From Takakia lepidozioides (Eukaryota; Streptophyta; Takakiopsida; Takakiales; Takakiaceae): a stretch of DNA of 64,000 nt. The notes under the pieces were generated by a model. The model was not told where the DNA came from. It searched no databases and saw only the letters and a list, made by a program, of their open reading frames with translations. Location: the NCBI GenBank assembly GCA_030704615.1, contig CM060731.1, forward strand, positions 87,276,756-87,340,755. Reading direction: 5' to 3'. Below are positions 42,044 through 55,500 of the stretch, piece by piece. The translations under genes were made by a program, and so were the position numbers. Every line of letters starts with the position of its first letter. Positions within the stretch are counted from its first letter, which is position 1.

Positions 42044-45000
42044 TTACTTCACTTTTTGGATTTTCACAAACTTGTCACTCCAAACTGTAACATGATCTAG
42101 AGTGTCTCCCAACTCTGTGTGCGCTGGCTTCATGCACTTGTTGTGATATGGTAGAGGGGCATTGGTAAGTATCACCTGTGTGATCATGATGGCCACATAC
42201 CCCTCAGGCACCATAGGGTATCCGGCACTCGCTGAAGACCATTGTAGACCAACAATGTGGCCAGATGCTGCTGTTGCCCTCGAAACCGTGTCGATAAGCC
42301 GGACTTGGTCACCCACCTTCAACTGCCACCCACCCCAAAAACCCCAGAAGATACATGAGCAAGCTTTCAGGCAAATATCAAAGCAACAACAACATATACA
42401 TATGTGAAACAAACTAACATCGCTAAGAATATGTGTAAGCACCATTATACAAACTCCATGTGTGCAAATTCGGAAATTGCAGGTAGGTAGGGAACCTCTA
42501 CCCCATTCTGGCAGTCAAAAACTGGAGGTTTTGGAGTTGTCTTGCTGATAGGTAGCGCGGTGGCTGCCCCTTCAACTGCCGCAGATTGTGAATGGCCAGG
42601 TACCTACACACAGGAACATATGCTCCGCACATTGGACTGGGTTCCACAAGTACCACTTGCAAATGGGTTGGCGATAAGCCAATGCAGATTTCATGGGGCA
42701 GTGGAATAATCTTACCTACAATGCCCTGTGGCCAGAGACTTGCGTAATCCCGGCATGCACCTGCACAGACAAAGCATACTGCACGACGAGTGGTAGCGGA
42801 GATACACCGAGCTATGAGCAGGTTACAACCATACTGCTTGCTATGCTGGCAGCTTACTCCCCTACAACTAAAGCTACACACAAACTTAAGCTAAAACTAG
42901 ACAAAAGCTAAACTAGACAGAGCTACACACCTAGCATTCCACATTGCATTGACATACAATTCATTGTGTTTGCATAAAGTATTTCCCTCTAGGCAACACA
43001 ATGCCATGACGCGTAAAATCTGGAGTTACATGCGGGTGCTGGGTTGTGAGGGTGCTATGTGAAGCTTGTCCAAACCGAGGATGGGCCCTCACATACTCTG
43101 TAATTGAGGCTGCCTTTGCTGCCCCCTCCAAGAAAGGCCACAACTTCGTATTGATGAACTGGTCAGAAGTCGCCCCGGCAGCCCTGCTTCTCCAAGGCTC
43201 TGGGAATATGCCAGTGAAGGCAGGATTCTTCTTCCCTTTGTGTGGAGTGTCATCAACAAGAAGAGTGTTGTTCTCATTCCATACAGAAATTCTTGCCATA
43301 CTGTTGACAGGTTCTTGAAAAAGATAGGCTTAGATGGGTGCCTGTCATTTCTCTCACTTGATTGTTCACAGTAACCACCATCCCACTGAAACACAAGATT
43401 AGGCCGGCCACGGAAAATCCACTCCACAACAGGTTGGAAGTTGCAAAGTGTCATGCAAGACCACACTGCCACCTCAAAGTGCGCAAAACACTTGTTCAAA
43501 AAATCAATGCAACCAGGCCTCATCAACACCATTTTACTGCCACAGGTTGGAAAATCCACTCCACAACAGGTTGGAAGTTGCAAAGTGTCATGCAAGACCA
43601 CACTGCCACCTCAAAGTGCGCAAAACACTTGTTCAAAAAATCAATGCAGCCAGGCCTCATCAACACCATTTTACTGCCACAGGTTCTGTCAACAAGGCCA
43701 TCTGGAATATACCCTATAGCACTACCAACATGTACGCACTCACAAAGCAATCCATTTACATCTAGAATCAGTAAATGTTTTGCACTGGTTGGATCTCTGT
43801 CCTTCTTCTTCAACAAATAATGGGGAGTGGTAGGGACAACCCGAGGGGAACCAAGATCAATTGCACAATCATCCCCCTTCATGCCCAGTGATTCTCCGGC
43901 TGCCTCTGAATCAAGGCATGCTACTTTTGACATGGGATCCATAGCGCCAGACAAAGGTACGGGATCCTTCAGCATGCCAGGTAATTTGTCTGCGTCCTCA
44001 TCTCCCATGCCATCGCAGGGGGAATTGCCCACCTGCAATTGATCATGACAGATACGGGGGGGAGACAACACTGATGCAACTCCAGGGGGTGTCTCAAAGT
44101 TGTCCTCTAGGCGCCTGGATGTGTGAGCTGCGTCTATGCACTTGCTGGCTACTGCAAATGACCCACAGCCGGAGACACTGATATAGAGATGCCAAACTTG
44201 CTGGCTATTGCTTTTTGGTAAAGCATCATCTGCGAGACACAAGCCTTCAAATCCTACACGAATTTGCCTTCTTCATCTTGGCTGATACCGTGCTGAAATT
44301 TGGGGTTGACCAGTATGCAACAAGCCTGGTCCATTGCCCTTCATCCACATACAAAGGTTTGCCCTCCCCTGCCTTGAACTTTGCATACAGTTCACTTTGT
44401 TGTGTCTTCAAAGCTTTGCCAATGGTGTGTTGCATGTGCTCATAGTCCAGATTGCGTGGAGTGTATGAAAAAGTGGACGCCAGCACGCGCTGGACTGCCT
44501 TAATGTCCTCCTCATCCTGCTCTTGAATGGCCAATGATAAGTCACACAATCGAAACATCTATCCTTTAAGGGCTGCATGCCAAGAATTGCGAGAATGGCC
44601 TACTGGCTCCCCAAACTTGTTGACAACAACGATCTGCGAGGGAAGGCCGAGCTGCTGCCACTCCACTTTCACCTTTGTTGCCGCTGCCTTTGCTCTCCGG
44701 TTCTGACGCCGCAGTGCATTGGCTCTGTCCTTCTTAGACATTTCAATCGGGGGCTCGGGGACATCACTAGGGACTTCATCCACTGGGGGCTGTGACTAGA
44801 GCTGGGGAGATGTGACATAGGGCCCAGGGTAAGGGGCATAGGGTGGGTATGGCGGTCGCATTGCAGGTTGAGGGTAGCTATGAGGCAGCTGCTGGAAAGA
44901 AGGATGAGGGGGTGGAGAATGGCCATAGGCCTGCTCTGCATAACCAGATGGGGGTCGGGGGTATTGAGAGTGAGGGTCATAGTGTGTTGGATGGGGAAAA

Positions 45001-45781
45001 GCATGAGGGTAATGTGTGAATGGAGGATAACCGGCAAGAGGCCGGGTGGGAGGGCGTTTGGAGGGTGGAGTCTTGCCAACAATTGGGTTCACCTGTTTCA
45101 GCAAACCATGCCCCGATGGGTTGCCCTGTGTGGCAGTGTTGGGTCCACCAACCGCTGCACGCTTCTTCCTCGCCTGTGCAACACACAACACAACGCTGGT
45201 CAAAACTCACCCTAGACAATTGGCAAAAACTCAGCCCTCACACAACCACCAGGGAAGCACATTGGTAATGAGGATCATACAATGACAAAATAGAAATCAG
45301 GTGCCATTTACCAAGAAGTCATGCAGGTCTTGGGCAGAAATCGACCAAATATAATAGGCCTCACTCTTGTTGCGCGTCCGGTGCATGGTTTTAGGGAATG
45401 GTTGGCTTTCACCCTCTTTTGGCATGCCACCAATGGCTCTTCCCCCTGGAATGCTAGAGAGGTCAATTCAATTGCTTCTTTTTGGCAAATGCAACCACCA
45501 TATTCTCATGCATTGTGTTTGCCCCCCTGTAATGGGGTATGTATTCTTCCTTTCCTTAAAGTACTTGGCAAGTACTTTCAAAATTGGGGCAATGCAACAT
45601 TGGGGCAATGCAACTGTGGACGGGCAGTTTCTCTATCTGGCTGGATACTTACACATGACCTACAGTGAGCTGGGTACTTACAGATGGAGACTCCGCAGCT
45701 GCTGGGCATTGGTGCGAGATGGTGGCTGGGGCAGGTTCACCGCCGGGCATGTCTTCGTCGGAGTCCCCGATGTGCTCCATC
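42044..45781 (-). pseudogene. Transposase_24-like gene carrying an FCP1-like phosphatase domain
   Basis: A likely first exon starts at ATG 45781 (MEHIGDSDEDMPGGEP) with donor GTAAGT near 45683. A Pro/Tyr-rich exon (45203-44796) follows, then in the same frame LPSQIVVVNKFGEPVG and YVDEGQWTRLVAYWSTPNF (44783-44250), resembling the plant Ptta/En/Spm Transposase_24 family. The 44242-43523 frame has GCGSFAVASK, then an FCP1-type HAD domain: LLILDVNGLL (D-x-N, not D-x-D), MVLMRPGCIDFLNKCF and, at 43299-42961, LLVDDTPHKGKKNPAFTGIF with YVRAHPRFGQ. Later exons (about 42700 and 42450-42044) resemble the Transposase_24 C-terminus (LGDTLDHVTVW). Stops at 44796, 44559 and 44247, a 137-bp duplication and a frameshift near 43290 inactivate it. 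Confidence 0.55.
43412..43685 (-). repeat. 137-bp tandem duplication in the FCP1-like exon
   Basis: 43412-43548 and 43549-43685 are near-identical direct repeats covering the CFAHFEVAVWS segment. 137 is not a multiple of three, so the second copy is read out of frame. Confidence 0.9.
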
Positions 45782-45789
45782 GCAGGCGG

Positions 45790-46560
45790 GTAGATGCAGA
45801 CTACACTGGCTCAGTTTGGACTGCAATTTGCAGTTTTCGACTGACTAATGGACTGTCACAATCCATCCCAAATGCCATCTGAAAAACCTATTTATGCAAA
45901 ACCAATTCATATATGGACTTTACAACTAGATACACAATGTTTGAATATCATACAAAAGTTCTTAGGGTGACAGAGTGAAGCGGCGGTTATGCTTCAGCAA
46001 TTAAACTCGTCTTGCACCATTAAACTCGGTGTATAACAGAGAATGCACAGCTTTGGCCGCAGGATCAGCGACCTGGCTGCCTGACAATCTTGGTGTGGAA
46101 GTGCCTTCTGATGATGCAATTGTTCCTTAGGGCCGAACGGATTGTGCGGCATATGATCGCATTGTAGGGAGAATGACCTGAAGAACAGTATTCACAATTC
46201 CACCTTCCAACTCAACTGTCTCAATGAGCGTGTGTTGTATGTTATATAGAAGACCTACAGGAATTTCCAACTTTTTAGTGGCTGGTACCTTCTGTATGAT
46301 GCATTTCAAAGTGAGTCTGCGACAAACCAAGTGGACTAGGTCGTGTCCACTTTGGCTTGACGAAAAATCTCCATGATGCATTTCCATGACCTACCCCGAC
46401 TGTGTCCTACCAAGATAATAAGCCTGATAATCTTGCTAAAACTTATAATTTACAGTTCTCAGCGGTTTGTACCGATGCAGAAAAACTTCCACTATGCGAG
46501 GAATTGATGAGAGTTTTTGGCACGATACATCCCCAGACTTTTCTAAGAAAGTCCTCATCC
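45790..46560. other. Intergenic, possible small minus-strand frame
   Basis: The 46127-46387 minus frame (86 aa; KKLEIPVGLLYNIQHTLIET) has ordinary composition but no recognised motif and no clear splice partners. The rest shows nothing. A duplicated motif AACTCG occurs at 46005 and 46025 only. Confidence 0.35.
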
Positions 46561-46568
46561 TAGCCATT

Positions 46569-49500
46569 TCACGTCCACCTTCTTTGCTTCATGACATTTT
46601 CTTTGGACTTGGTGAGGGACTGCATGCCCACCTCTTTCAGATCCACTGACGAAGCCCTCCGGCCAGCGACAGGAGTGTTTGGTGCAACACATCCTAACAC
46701 TCCTAAACTTGCCCTAAAGCCATCATCCTTCGTCTTAGCAATTTTACCACATGATTGAGTCTTGAGGGCACTTGAGCTCGTGTGCCTTAGCACTTGAGAG
46801 GCCCTCTTGGATTCATCCGAAGATGTGAAGGTCACACTCCCCCGTACTCGAAGCGGGCCTGAGTTGTTTGTATTCCTGCCAGTAGACTCGAAACTCATGC
46901 CTGCATTGACGTACATCAGATATGAGTATTGGCTAGCTGCTTCAGGTGGTGGGTGATGGAGTCCCAGACTGGATCCATATAAGTTGACCATTTCATTTTT
47001 CTGGTTTCCGTGTGCACAGAACATTTTCTACCAGTTGTTTCTGTAAGAATGATCTTGTCCCTATCAGCTCTCGGGGCTCCTGTGGATGTTATAAGCTCAT
47101 TTCTTTTGATTTCTCCCACCAAGAGCTGTAGTTCTCTCCCTTTGTTGTCAGAAATTTAGGATCAAACTGCTATGCCGCCAAAGTCTCACCTGACGAGATG
47201 TACTTCAGCTTCTTTAGTTCAAGGTTGAAGACATTTTCCTTCACAACTTGGACTTCTTCTGGAAGATTTGGCAGCTTGCAATCTTCCAAGGGGGTGCATT
47301 CACCACTTCCCATTGCCACCATTCCTTCAATGGAAAGTGCCTCCAGCGAGCTCTCTAGCTCAACAAAGTCGTCCCCAATTGTCGATGGAGGAGACGGGTA
47401 GTCCCTGCACCTTTTTCCATCCATAGAGTATTCCTGCAGCGACCTTTCCACAGCTAGAAAGTCCTCAGTTGTAGGGTGCAGAGATAAGGGAGAATCACAC
47501 TTGAGATCTTCGTCAACAGAACATTCTTTGAGCAAGCCCTCAAGGGCCAGAAACTCATCAGTCGACGGTGGAGGAGACGGGAAGCGCCTTGAGCAATCTC
47601 CATCTAAGGATAGCTCTTCCATGGCCAGCAGGTCGTGAGAGATTGGTGGAGGAAGAGACAGGAAATCGCCACGGCCACGGATCAGGCCTGGCGATTGTGT
47701 CTTCAGGTCATTAACCTGCAAAGCCATAGTGAAAATCATCTCGTTGCACAATCTCCCAAGTAAAGGAAAACCGGTAATGAGAACTACAAACATCCACAGA
47801 GGAGCCGAATGGAGCATGGGAAAAAGTAGACGGCAAGAAACATTACAAAACAGCAAATGATGTACAAAGACGAAGTGCCTCAGGCAGGTGGCCTGCCAGG
47901 TTCTTCGGGTCAGAGGGAGGCAATACCTTGGACTCAAGAGCCATGATCTCTTGCTTTAGGCCCAAGATGGCAGTGTCTTTCTGCCGGCAAATCTCCTCCA
48001 GCATTGCAAGCCTCTGATCCACACCACCCCCGTATTGTGAGCCTCTGTTTGGCCTTAGGCTTTTCAATCACCAAACTGAGGACCTTGCAAGGATCTTTAT
48101 TTGCTTATTTTCTTAATCCTGATTATTCAAGTTAATAGTGCTCGACTTTATGTATATACAGAACTGCCACCATGGTGAGGAGTCGAGTGTACGATGATCA
48201 TCTTTCATGGTTACCTGGTCACTTGCATCCCGCGTAGCTTGGGCTGCAGCAGCAATGTCATCAAGGGCCATGTCACGCAGCCGACAGTCAGCCCTCAATT
48301 CGGCTATCTCCTTGGACTTCACAAGAAACACAACCTGCCAATTTCTACACTGTTTTAGTTTGCCAGCTTGATAACAGTCATCCCCCTGTCAGTCACCAGG
48401 CTGCCTATACAGGTTATAAGCCAGCCCATCAGAAAATTCTGTCAAAGTGATGGAAGTAAATGACGAGTGTACCTTACGGCTACGCATTAAGCTTTCATAC
48501 GAAGACTCCTTCATGCGGATCTGCCTCATCAGCTCTGTGATTTCCACCTGCGCTTTTTCCTACCCACAAGAAAACACAAAATGTTGTGTCCAGTGGGAAG
48601 AAGGCCAATAATAGAACATGTAACCGAAGAAAACAGATTGCTAGACTGATTGAATGTCACCCTGTCTTGATCCCTCCATAACTATCTATTTACTCTATTG
48701 CCCTCTCTCCACCTCTCTCTCTTTCCTTTGACTGCTCCAGTCTCGCTCTGACAATGCAAGAAATGAAGTCGAAAGAGCAGTGGATTCTTGGGAGAGTTTC
48801 GTCTCCTATGTGGCTGACAAGATCATTGGGAGGAAACTAATTGTCTGCGGTAGAGCTGTTAATTGGTGGACCAATGAGATTAAACCCAAGATAGCTGAGA
48901 GACGAGTCCTCTATAAAGTGCTGCAATTTGAAAACCAACAAAGAATTGTGGGCTAGGTACTACCAGATCCGCAAAGATATCAATCAGCTTGTAAGGTCTC
49001 AGAAGAAATTATCCTGGGACAAGCTATCAAGAGATTAGCCCTGATCAACTGGAGTATATTTCAAAGGCTTACAACGCTCCCATTAGTTCTTCCGAGATTG
49101 TGGAAGCAATTGAGCATTTAAACAGATATAAAGCTGGTGGACCTGATGGCATGGTCAACGAGCTTATCAAGCCCGGTGGCAATCCCATGATAGAGGCCCC
49201 AGTTCTTCTCTTTAACCTTATCTGGAGGACTGAAATGATCCCCTTTCGCTGGCGACACGGGGTCATTGTCAATTTATACAAGAAGGGTGACAGAGAAGAA
49301 CCGGGGAACTACCGAGGCATCATGCTCCTCAATGCTGTTGGCAAGATATTTTGCAGAGTTATAAGTACTCGTTTCGAGGTTTATCTGGAATCTAGAGGTT
49401 GTTTCCACGAAGGCCAAGCTGGCTTTCGGCGAAACAGGGGCTGTGTGGATCATATCTTCACTCTAAGCCAGATTATCCAGGGAAGGAAAAAAGAAGGGAA

Positions 49501-52500
49501 ACCCACTTTTGTTTTTTTCTTGGATGTCAAAAAGGCTTATGACACAGTGTGGAGAGATGGGCTATGGCTCCGCCTCTGGTCATGTGGGATCAAGGGAAAG
49601 ATGTGGAGAGTTGTCCATAACTTGTATGCTCACACCAAAAGTTGTGTCACTGTTAATGAACAGAAGTCTAACTTCTTTGACATAGACCAAGGTGTAGCTC
49701 AAGGATTGCTCTTCAATGTTTTCATCAATCAACTCCTCGAGGATGTGGAAAGTGTGGGATTTGGGTTAAGGGTGGGTGATGCCACCATACCAGCCCTTAT
49801 GTTTGTGGATGACTTCGCAGGCATAGGGTAGACGACTCCTTCCAACCTCCAGGAGTTGATTGATTGCACGAAGATATACTTTGACCTTTGGGGGCTAGAG
49901 GCTAATGTCAGTAAATGTGCAGTGGTGGCATTCAACGACAGAGGAGAGGGAGGAAGTGATCTCAAGTGAGCAGTGGGGTAGCCAAGAGATTCCGGTCCTC
50001 CCTTCCTACACATACCTGGGCGTTGAGTTTTCCTCCAACTGTAACTGGGATGCACATATTCAGAAAGTTGTTCAAACTGGAAAGCCCAAAGTGCGGGGTC
50101 TCACTATATTTTTCCACTGCAGAGGGATCAAGTCTGAGGTCAAGAAAACCATGCTTTGTCGCGTTATTAGACCTGCCTTGGAGTACGCATCTGCAATATG
50201 GGTCGATAACTCCAACCAGGCTAAGTCTCTAGAATCCATTCAAGTGGGGGTGCTTAAGGAGTGCATGTCAGCATGCTCCAAAACAGCCAATGTGGCTGTT
50301 CAGGGTGAGTTTGGCATCCCTTCCTTAAGCTCCCGACGAGATGAATTCAAGGTCAGATGGTGGGGTCAGCTGCAACATATGTCCACTTTGGAAACAGGAC
50401 CACCCTGTCAAGCAGGCTAAGTCCTGGCAGAAGAGTAGAAGAGATTCTCAAGGATCTGAATCTTAACCCGCAAGTCTTGACCCTGCTGGATAAATCTGAC
50501 TTAGAGGCTGTAGTGTCCAAAGCCATGTCTGTTGCCAGGAAATTGTCTGATGAGAATGAAGTTCGTCCCTGAACTTGTTTCCAGTCTGTGACATGGGGGA
50601 GGACATCATGGATGACCTCAAGGGTCTACCCACTCTCGGCACTAGACTGAAATTTAAACTCAGGGCGGGAAGCCTACCTTTGAGCAGCAAACAGAAGCAG
50701 AGAGGAAAGGGAGAGTGCAATTGCCCGGTGTGTGGGCAACCTGAAGACAATATTCATTTTTTGATTCACTGTCCGGGGTTCTCTCACCAGAGAGACGCTC
50801 TCCTCAAATCTATCAAGGGAATTGTGCCTGTACCTCTGTTTACCAACTTTGAAAGTCTCGAGGCTGAGCCAAAAGCCCAGGCCCTTCTGGGGCCTAGTTA
50901 TTGGGCAAACCACACACAGCAGATTGATGCTTGTGTGAAGGGATTTCTAGAGGATATCTGGAAAACCCGGATCAATGTTTTGTTTCAAGGTAAGTCTTAC
51001 TACCGACGTCAGCCCCTGACAGAGGTAGGTTCTGTCCCTTTGTGTTCCGCTCAAACTGGGTGCGGGGTCAATGGCCACAAGGCTACGGCAAACAACGTCT
51101 TATGAATACATTCTCTTTCCTTTGACTGTTATCTGTACTATGAGATCCAGGGCGATACTATTGTCTATTCCAGGAGAGCCAATCCCTTGCTGAGGTCTTT
51201 CACTACGAAGAACACAAATGCTTGGAAGCATATCTACACGATGCTCTCCACCTTAAAGAATCTCTAGAATCTCTTTTCAACTACTTCCTGGGGACCCCAC
51301 ATTCTTTCTTGTATCCTGTATTCATTCGTCCCCTAAGCTCTTTGAGCTTTCCTGTACTTTAAAAAAAAATCTTTCTTCTTGTGAGTCCCATTTTCTTCAT
51401 CTCTCTTTGTTTCCAAATCCAGACCGGGGTCTACTGATAAGTGCATGTGCTCTTCTGGCGGTCTTCATTACAAAAACCACCAGTAACCAAGAGTACCATT
51501 GTGAATCTCATCAGTGGAAAGCTCAATTTAAAAACTGTGTTGACTTTCTTGCCTCACCCTGTTTCGAAAAATTCTAAAAGGGGCATATGGGTACGAAGTT
51601 TGCCAAAGCATAGTACAATCAAGCTCTCGCTCTCTAGTACACACAATCAAACAATTTCCCCATGCATCCACTAAATCCTTGCCTCTTGCCATTCAACTGA
51701 AGATGAAGACATGGGACTGAAGGTCACAACTGTAAATCCTTACCTGGTTCTGAAAGTCATGCTCCATGGCCTCTGCAAGCTTTATCTCAGCTTGCTCCCG
51801 CTTGACATCGCTCTCTCTCACATATTCTGTCAAGCTCTTCATCTGGCTCTCCATGCCAGCTACCTGTCACCCCACCCATGTTTCTTCAAGTTAGGGCTTA
51901 TTGTGTTCCTCTGTACTAGTGAAGACTTGTCAGTCTTCCTATGCAGTGCCATCTGCAATAAGAATGTTTTATTGTCTTGATTTGTGCCCTTATCAGTTGA
52001 ACTGTACATGTTCTCAAAAATCTTTTCAAGTCAAATATGCAATCAAGGGAGATGTCGGTGCTGTGACCATGATGACCATGATCTGACACTACATACCCTG
52101 GCGGCTGCTTTCTCCAGCTCTCCAAGCAATTGCTCAGCAATAAACTCAGGAGAATCCTCTGGAAATCCAAAACCCCTTTGCTTTGCTAGAGAGTTGACTT
52201 GCGTGGTTTTGGCCCCACACCCACCATTGAGAGGGGCCATCAGAGTATCCACTGTTCTTCTTACTGCAGCTCCAATAGCAGACACCACTTCGCTGCCCCC
52301 ATATCTTCTACCACAGATTGTCCTGTCGGCACCTAATGTGTCATATGAAGAGATGGGAATTCCGCAAAGGCACGGGTCTTCTGAGGCTGAGAGAGACAAG
52401 TTGCCTGCCTCAGCCGGTGCTTGGACTTTGCCTAGCACTGCAGGTGCTCCATGGTGTGCTTGCATCCATTGGTGCCATGCATCAATTTCTTCACTGGTCA

Positions 52501-55500
52501 CTGATATCTCATCACCAATCAGAAGAGTTTCCTGCAGAGGGCACAGCAAGCACCATAATTCCACTGAGGGATTAGACATGTGAACTTTGGCTCTTTTTGC
52601 CAAGCAGAACATCATAATCTCGTCATTCACAAAGACACAAGGAAGAAAGGCTGCTTTTGGCACAAATGAGAAAAACGAACCTTTGTCACTCGAAGGAGGT
52701 AGCTTTCAAGCTCAGAAGGGGACAGCTTAAGAGCAGCCAACGCCTGTGGCCCCAAGGCGTGCCACATGTCAACCACTGCTGCTTGTAGTGACATAATATG
52801 TGCACTTGCTTCCTCCACACTCTCCTTTAGGGTCATTGATGCTGCAACAGCATCAGTCAACACTGTAAGACACATGGGCGAATACATAAATGCATGTGCA
52901 ATATTGACCACTACCCCAGGATGCAACAACTTAAATTGAAGGAAACTGAAGCGTGTAGAGAGGTCCAACCTTGAGCTTTCTGATCCACAGTGTTCTCGGT
53001 TGTTGTTTGTGAGGTGGGCCGTTCCAGCCTCTCCAGCCTCTGGGCCTGTGATTCCAAACAGAAAGTTTGTGAAGACTTCTGACAGTGTTGAGGCAAAATG
53101 AGCAACTTGCACATTGTAGAAGCCCAATACTGCATTTTTATCCAAATGGAAGGCAGAACACTCATCTAAGAGGCCATAGACAGATGTCCAAGGCAAATAT
53201 AAAATCGTATAGCAGCAAATCCTTCCATGCTAAAATCATGGATTTTTGTGGATTCTACAAGTGGCAGGTATTCCCTTATGCAGCCAAACGTCCCTATACA
53301 CTGATCATACAGAATTGCTTCTAAACTTTTCCGATAAAAGAGAGCAGCTGAAAAAACAGACCTTATCAATCACAGCTGCAAGCGCAGCCATGACATGGTA
53401 AGCCTCCTTGTCCAATACTGACAGCACCTGCTTCTGCACTCACCACAATGCATCCAGGCTTTATCTGGAGTCACATGTTCATCATAGAGATTTTCCAAAC
53501 ATTTATCCAACCCAACTGTCTTCTCACCTCCCATAACTTCATTCCACCTAGGACATACTCAAGAGGATGAGTGCGATAACGTATATAGACGAGCAATTCA
53601 CTGCCAGATTAACTCTCACAACTCTGTAACTTACCATGTTCAGTCTTGAGAAGTCCGTCTCTGCAGCTTCAAATGGAGTTATTCTGACAGAGATTGACAC
53701 CCTTCAGACGAAAGTTGTGAATCAGAAAAGGAGGTGTACCTTGACTTCAAGCACAACAGCAGCACAGCGGGCCCGTGACGCAATCAAATCCTGCTGATCA
53801 ACAGTCTCCATTTTTGGGGATGCTGGGAAATCCCTGAAGGAACCATGAGCAGGCTACTCATGGAGTTACAACCCAGCCCGTTGCAAATCCAGTCAGCTTA
53901 AGGCAGAACTTAAACAAGGTAGATTGCAAGGGACTCTCAAAGCAGATAACAGATGATTAAAACACATCCAAAGTGGAAAACTGGGGTGGACAGAGTCTAA
54001 GATGTTATTATAAGAAGTCTAGGTCAGACCATGCGATAGCTGACTTCTAAGTGGCTGTGCAGACTTGCTTACATGAATTTTCCTCATAAACCAGAATATC
54101 TTCTAAACACTTCCAGAATAGTTGTCCCACAAATGAAAAACCCTTGCTGGTGGGATCAAATTTCACCTAGAAGTCAGGTTGAGTTCAGATGCATTACCTC
54201 TTTTGTATATGTCTCAAATCCCCTTGTAATTGGCACTGGGCTAAAAGCATCGCCAGTTTCTATGGTTGTGAATGATGACTTTACTGACATCCAGTCAGTT
54301 GAGTCTCTATTAACTGAAGAGAAATTTGAGAAGATCCGCCTCCTTTTCTCAGGTGTGCAATCCTCAAAGAAGTGTTCACAAGATTCCACCATGGGGTTGC
54401 TGCTACACCACTTTGCCTCCTCCTCCCTATCTTCTTGGCTGCCTCTTTCATCATCCATATCTGTTCCTACGTTGGACGGGGTCTTGACCAACACCACACC
54501 CTTGCTTACTGGGGCCTCCCTGGACTGCAGGTCAGTTTTTTTATCGCCTTGCTCTTCACAACCAGCAAGTATCGGTTCCAACACTATTCTCTGAATTTTG
54601 TTTGGACATTGTACCACCGTTGAACTATCATTTTGACTTGCATGACAGACTTCAGCATGCCCATCACCCTGTTGCAATGGTGAGTATATCTTCGCAGGGC
54701 TCTTATTCTCTGCTTTACATTTATGGTCTGGTGTCCAGGGATTCCCAGATCTCGAGAGAGGATTTCCCTGCTGGGTGATGACTTGGTCCCAGAGACTGCT
54801 AAGTTCACGCCTCATAAGTGCCAAGGACCTCTCCTGCGAGTAGCAGAAATATAATGTGGAAATTCAGTATCTCCATAAGATTCATTCGGAGTAAATCCAA
54901 CCCAAGGGATTGATCTGAAATTGTCAATGCCCTTGGTACGGTGGTCAAGGTACTTGAGAACTTAGGTTTTAGTTGCAACACCCTTTGCAATTTTTTTCTT
55001 ACAGTGTATTTGCGTGCTTTTTGGAAGTCTGAACCTCACTTTCATAGCTTCATGTTGCAAATGGAGAAGCATAATGAACAGTTGTTTACAAAACAGGGAT
55101 GTTGACATCAGTAAAAGTGAAATTGTGCCAGATCTCGTTCTTGAGAATGCCCTTGTTGGTCAATATGTCTGCCAAATGCGGAAACCCCAAGGATGCCCGT
55201 CACATGTTCAACAAGATGTGACCTCATGGAGGCCCAAGAAAAGGAGATAGAGAAGGAACGGCATAATGTACAGATAAATCCCACGGTGCTTATGGGACAA
55301 CAGCAATACCAACATATATAAGCCAGCCAGGCATCAAGAAACAAAAATCTGCAAGAACATCCTGAACAGGAACAATGACTGGTAAATATTGCAAGTACTC
55401 ACCCGTGCATTGAGAGCTTTCTTCAACTCATTAATTTTATTGGAGCTCTTTTGCTTTGCACTCGCAGCAGCCGCAGTTGACACAGCTACAATCAAGACTC

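Larger units (their letters stand above)
48735..51111 (+). mobile_element. 5'-truncated LINE (non-LTR retrotransposon)
   Basis: Lies in an intron of the coiled-coil gene, antisense to it. A 17-bp direct repeat, TCTCTTTCCTTTGACTG, flanks it (48718-48734 and 51112-51128), as expected of target-primed insertion. The 3' end (CTTATGAATACA) agrees with the fragment at 33.8 kb, with no poly-A tail. The endonuclease domain is absent; the linker (WWTNEIKPKIAERRVLYK) begins soon after the 5' junction. Confidence 0.85.

Noticed and set aside
43362-43820. Plus-strand frames with internally repeated peptides
   Set aside because: They are shadows of the 137-bp duplication in the minus-strand FCP1-like exon.
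51100-51370. A-run near 51361 considered as the LINE poly-A tail
   Set aside because: The second LINE copy and the 17-bp target duplication place the LINE end at 51111, before this run.
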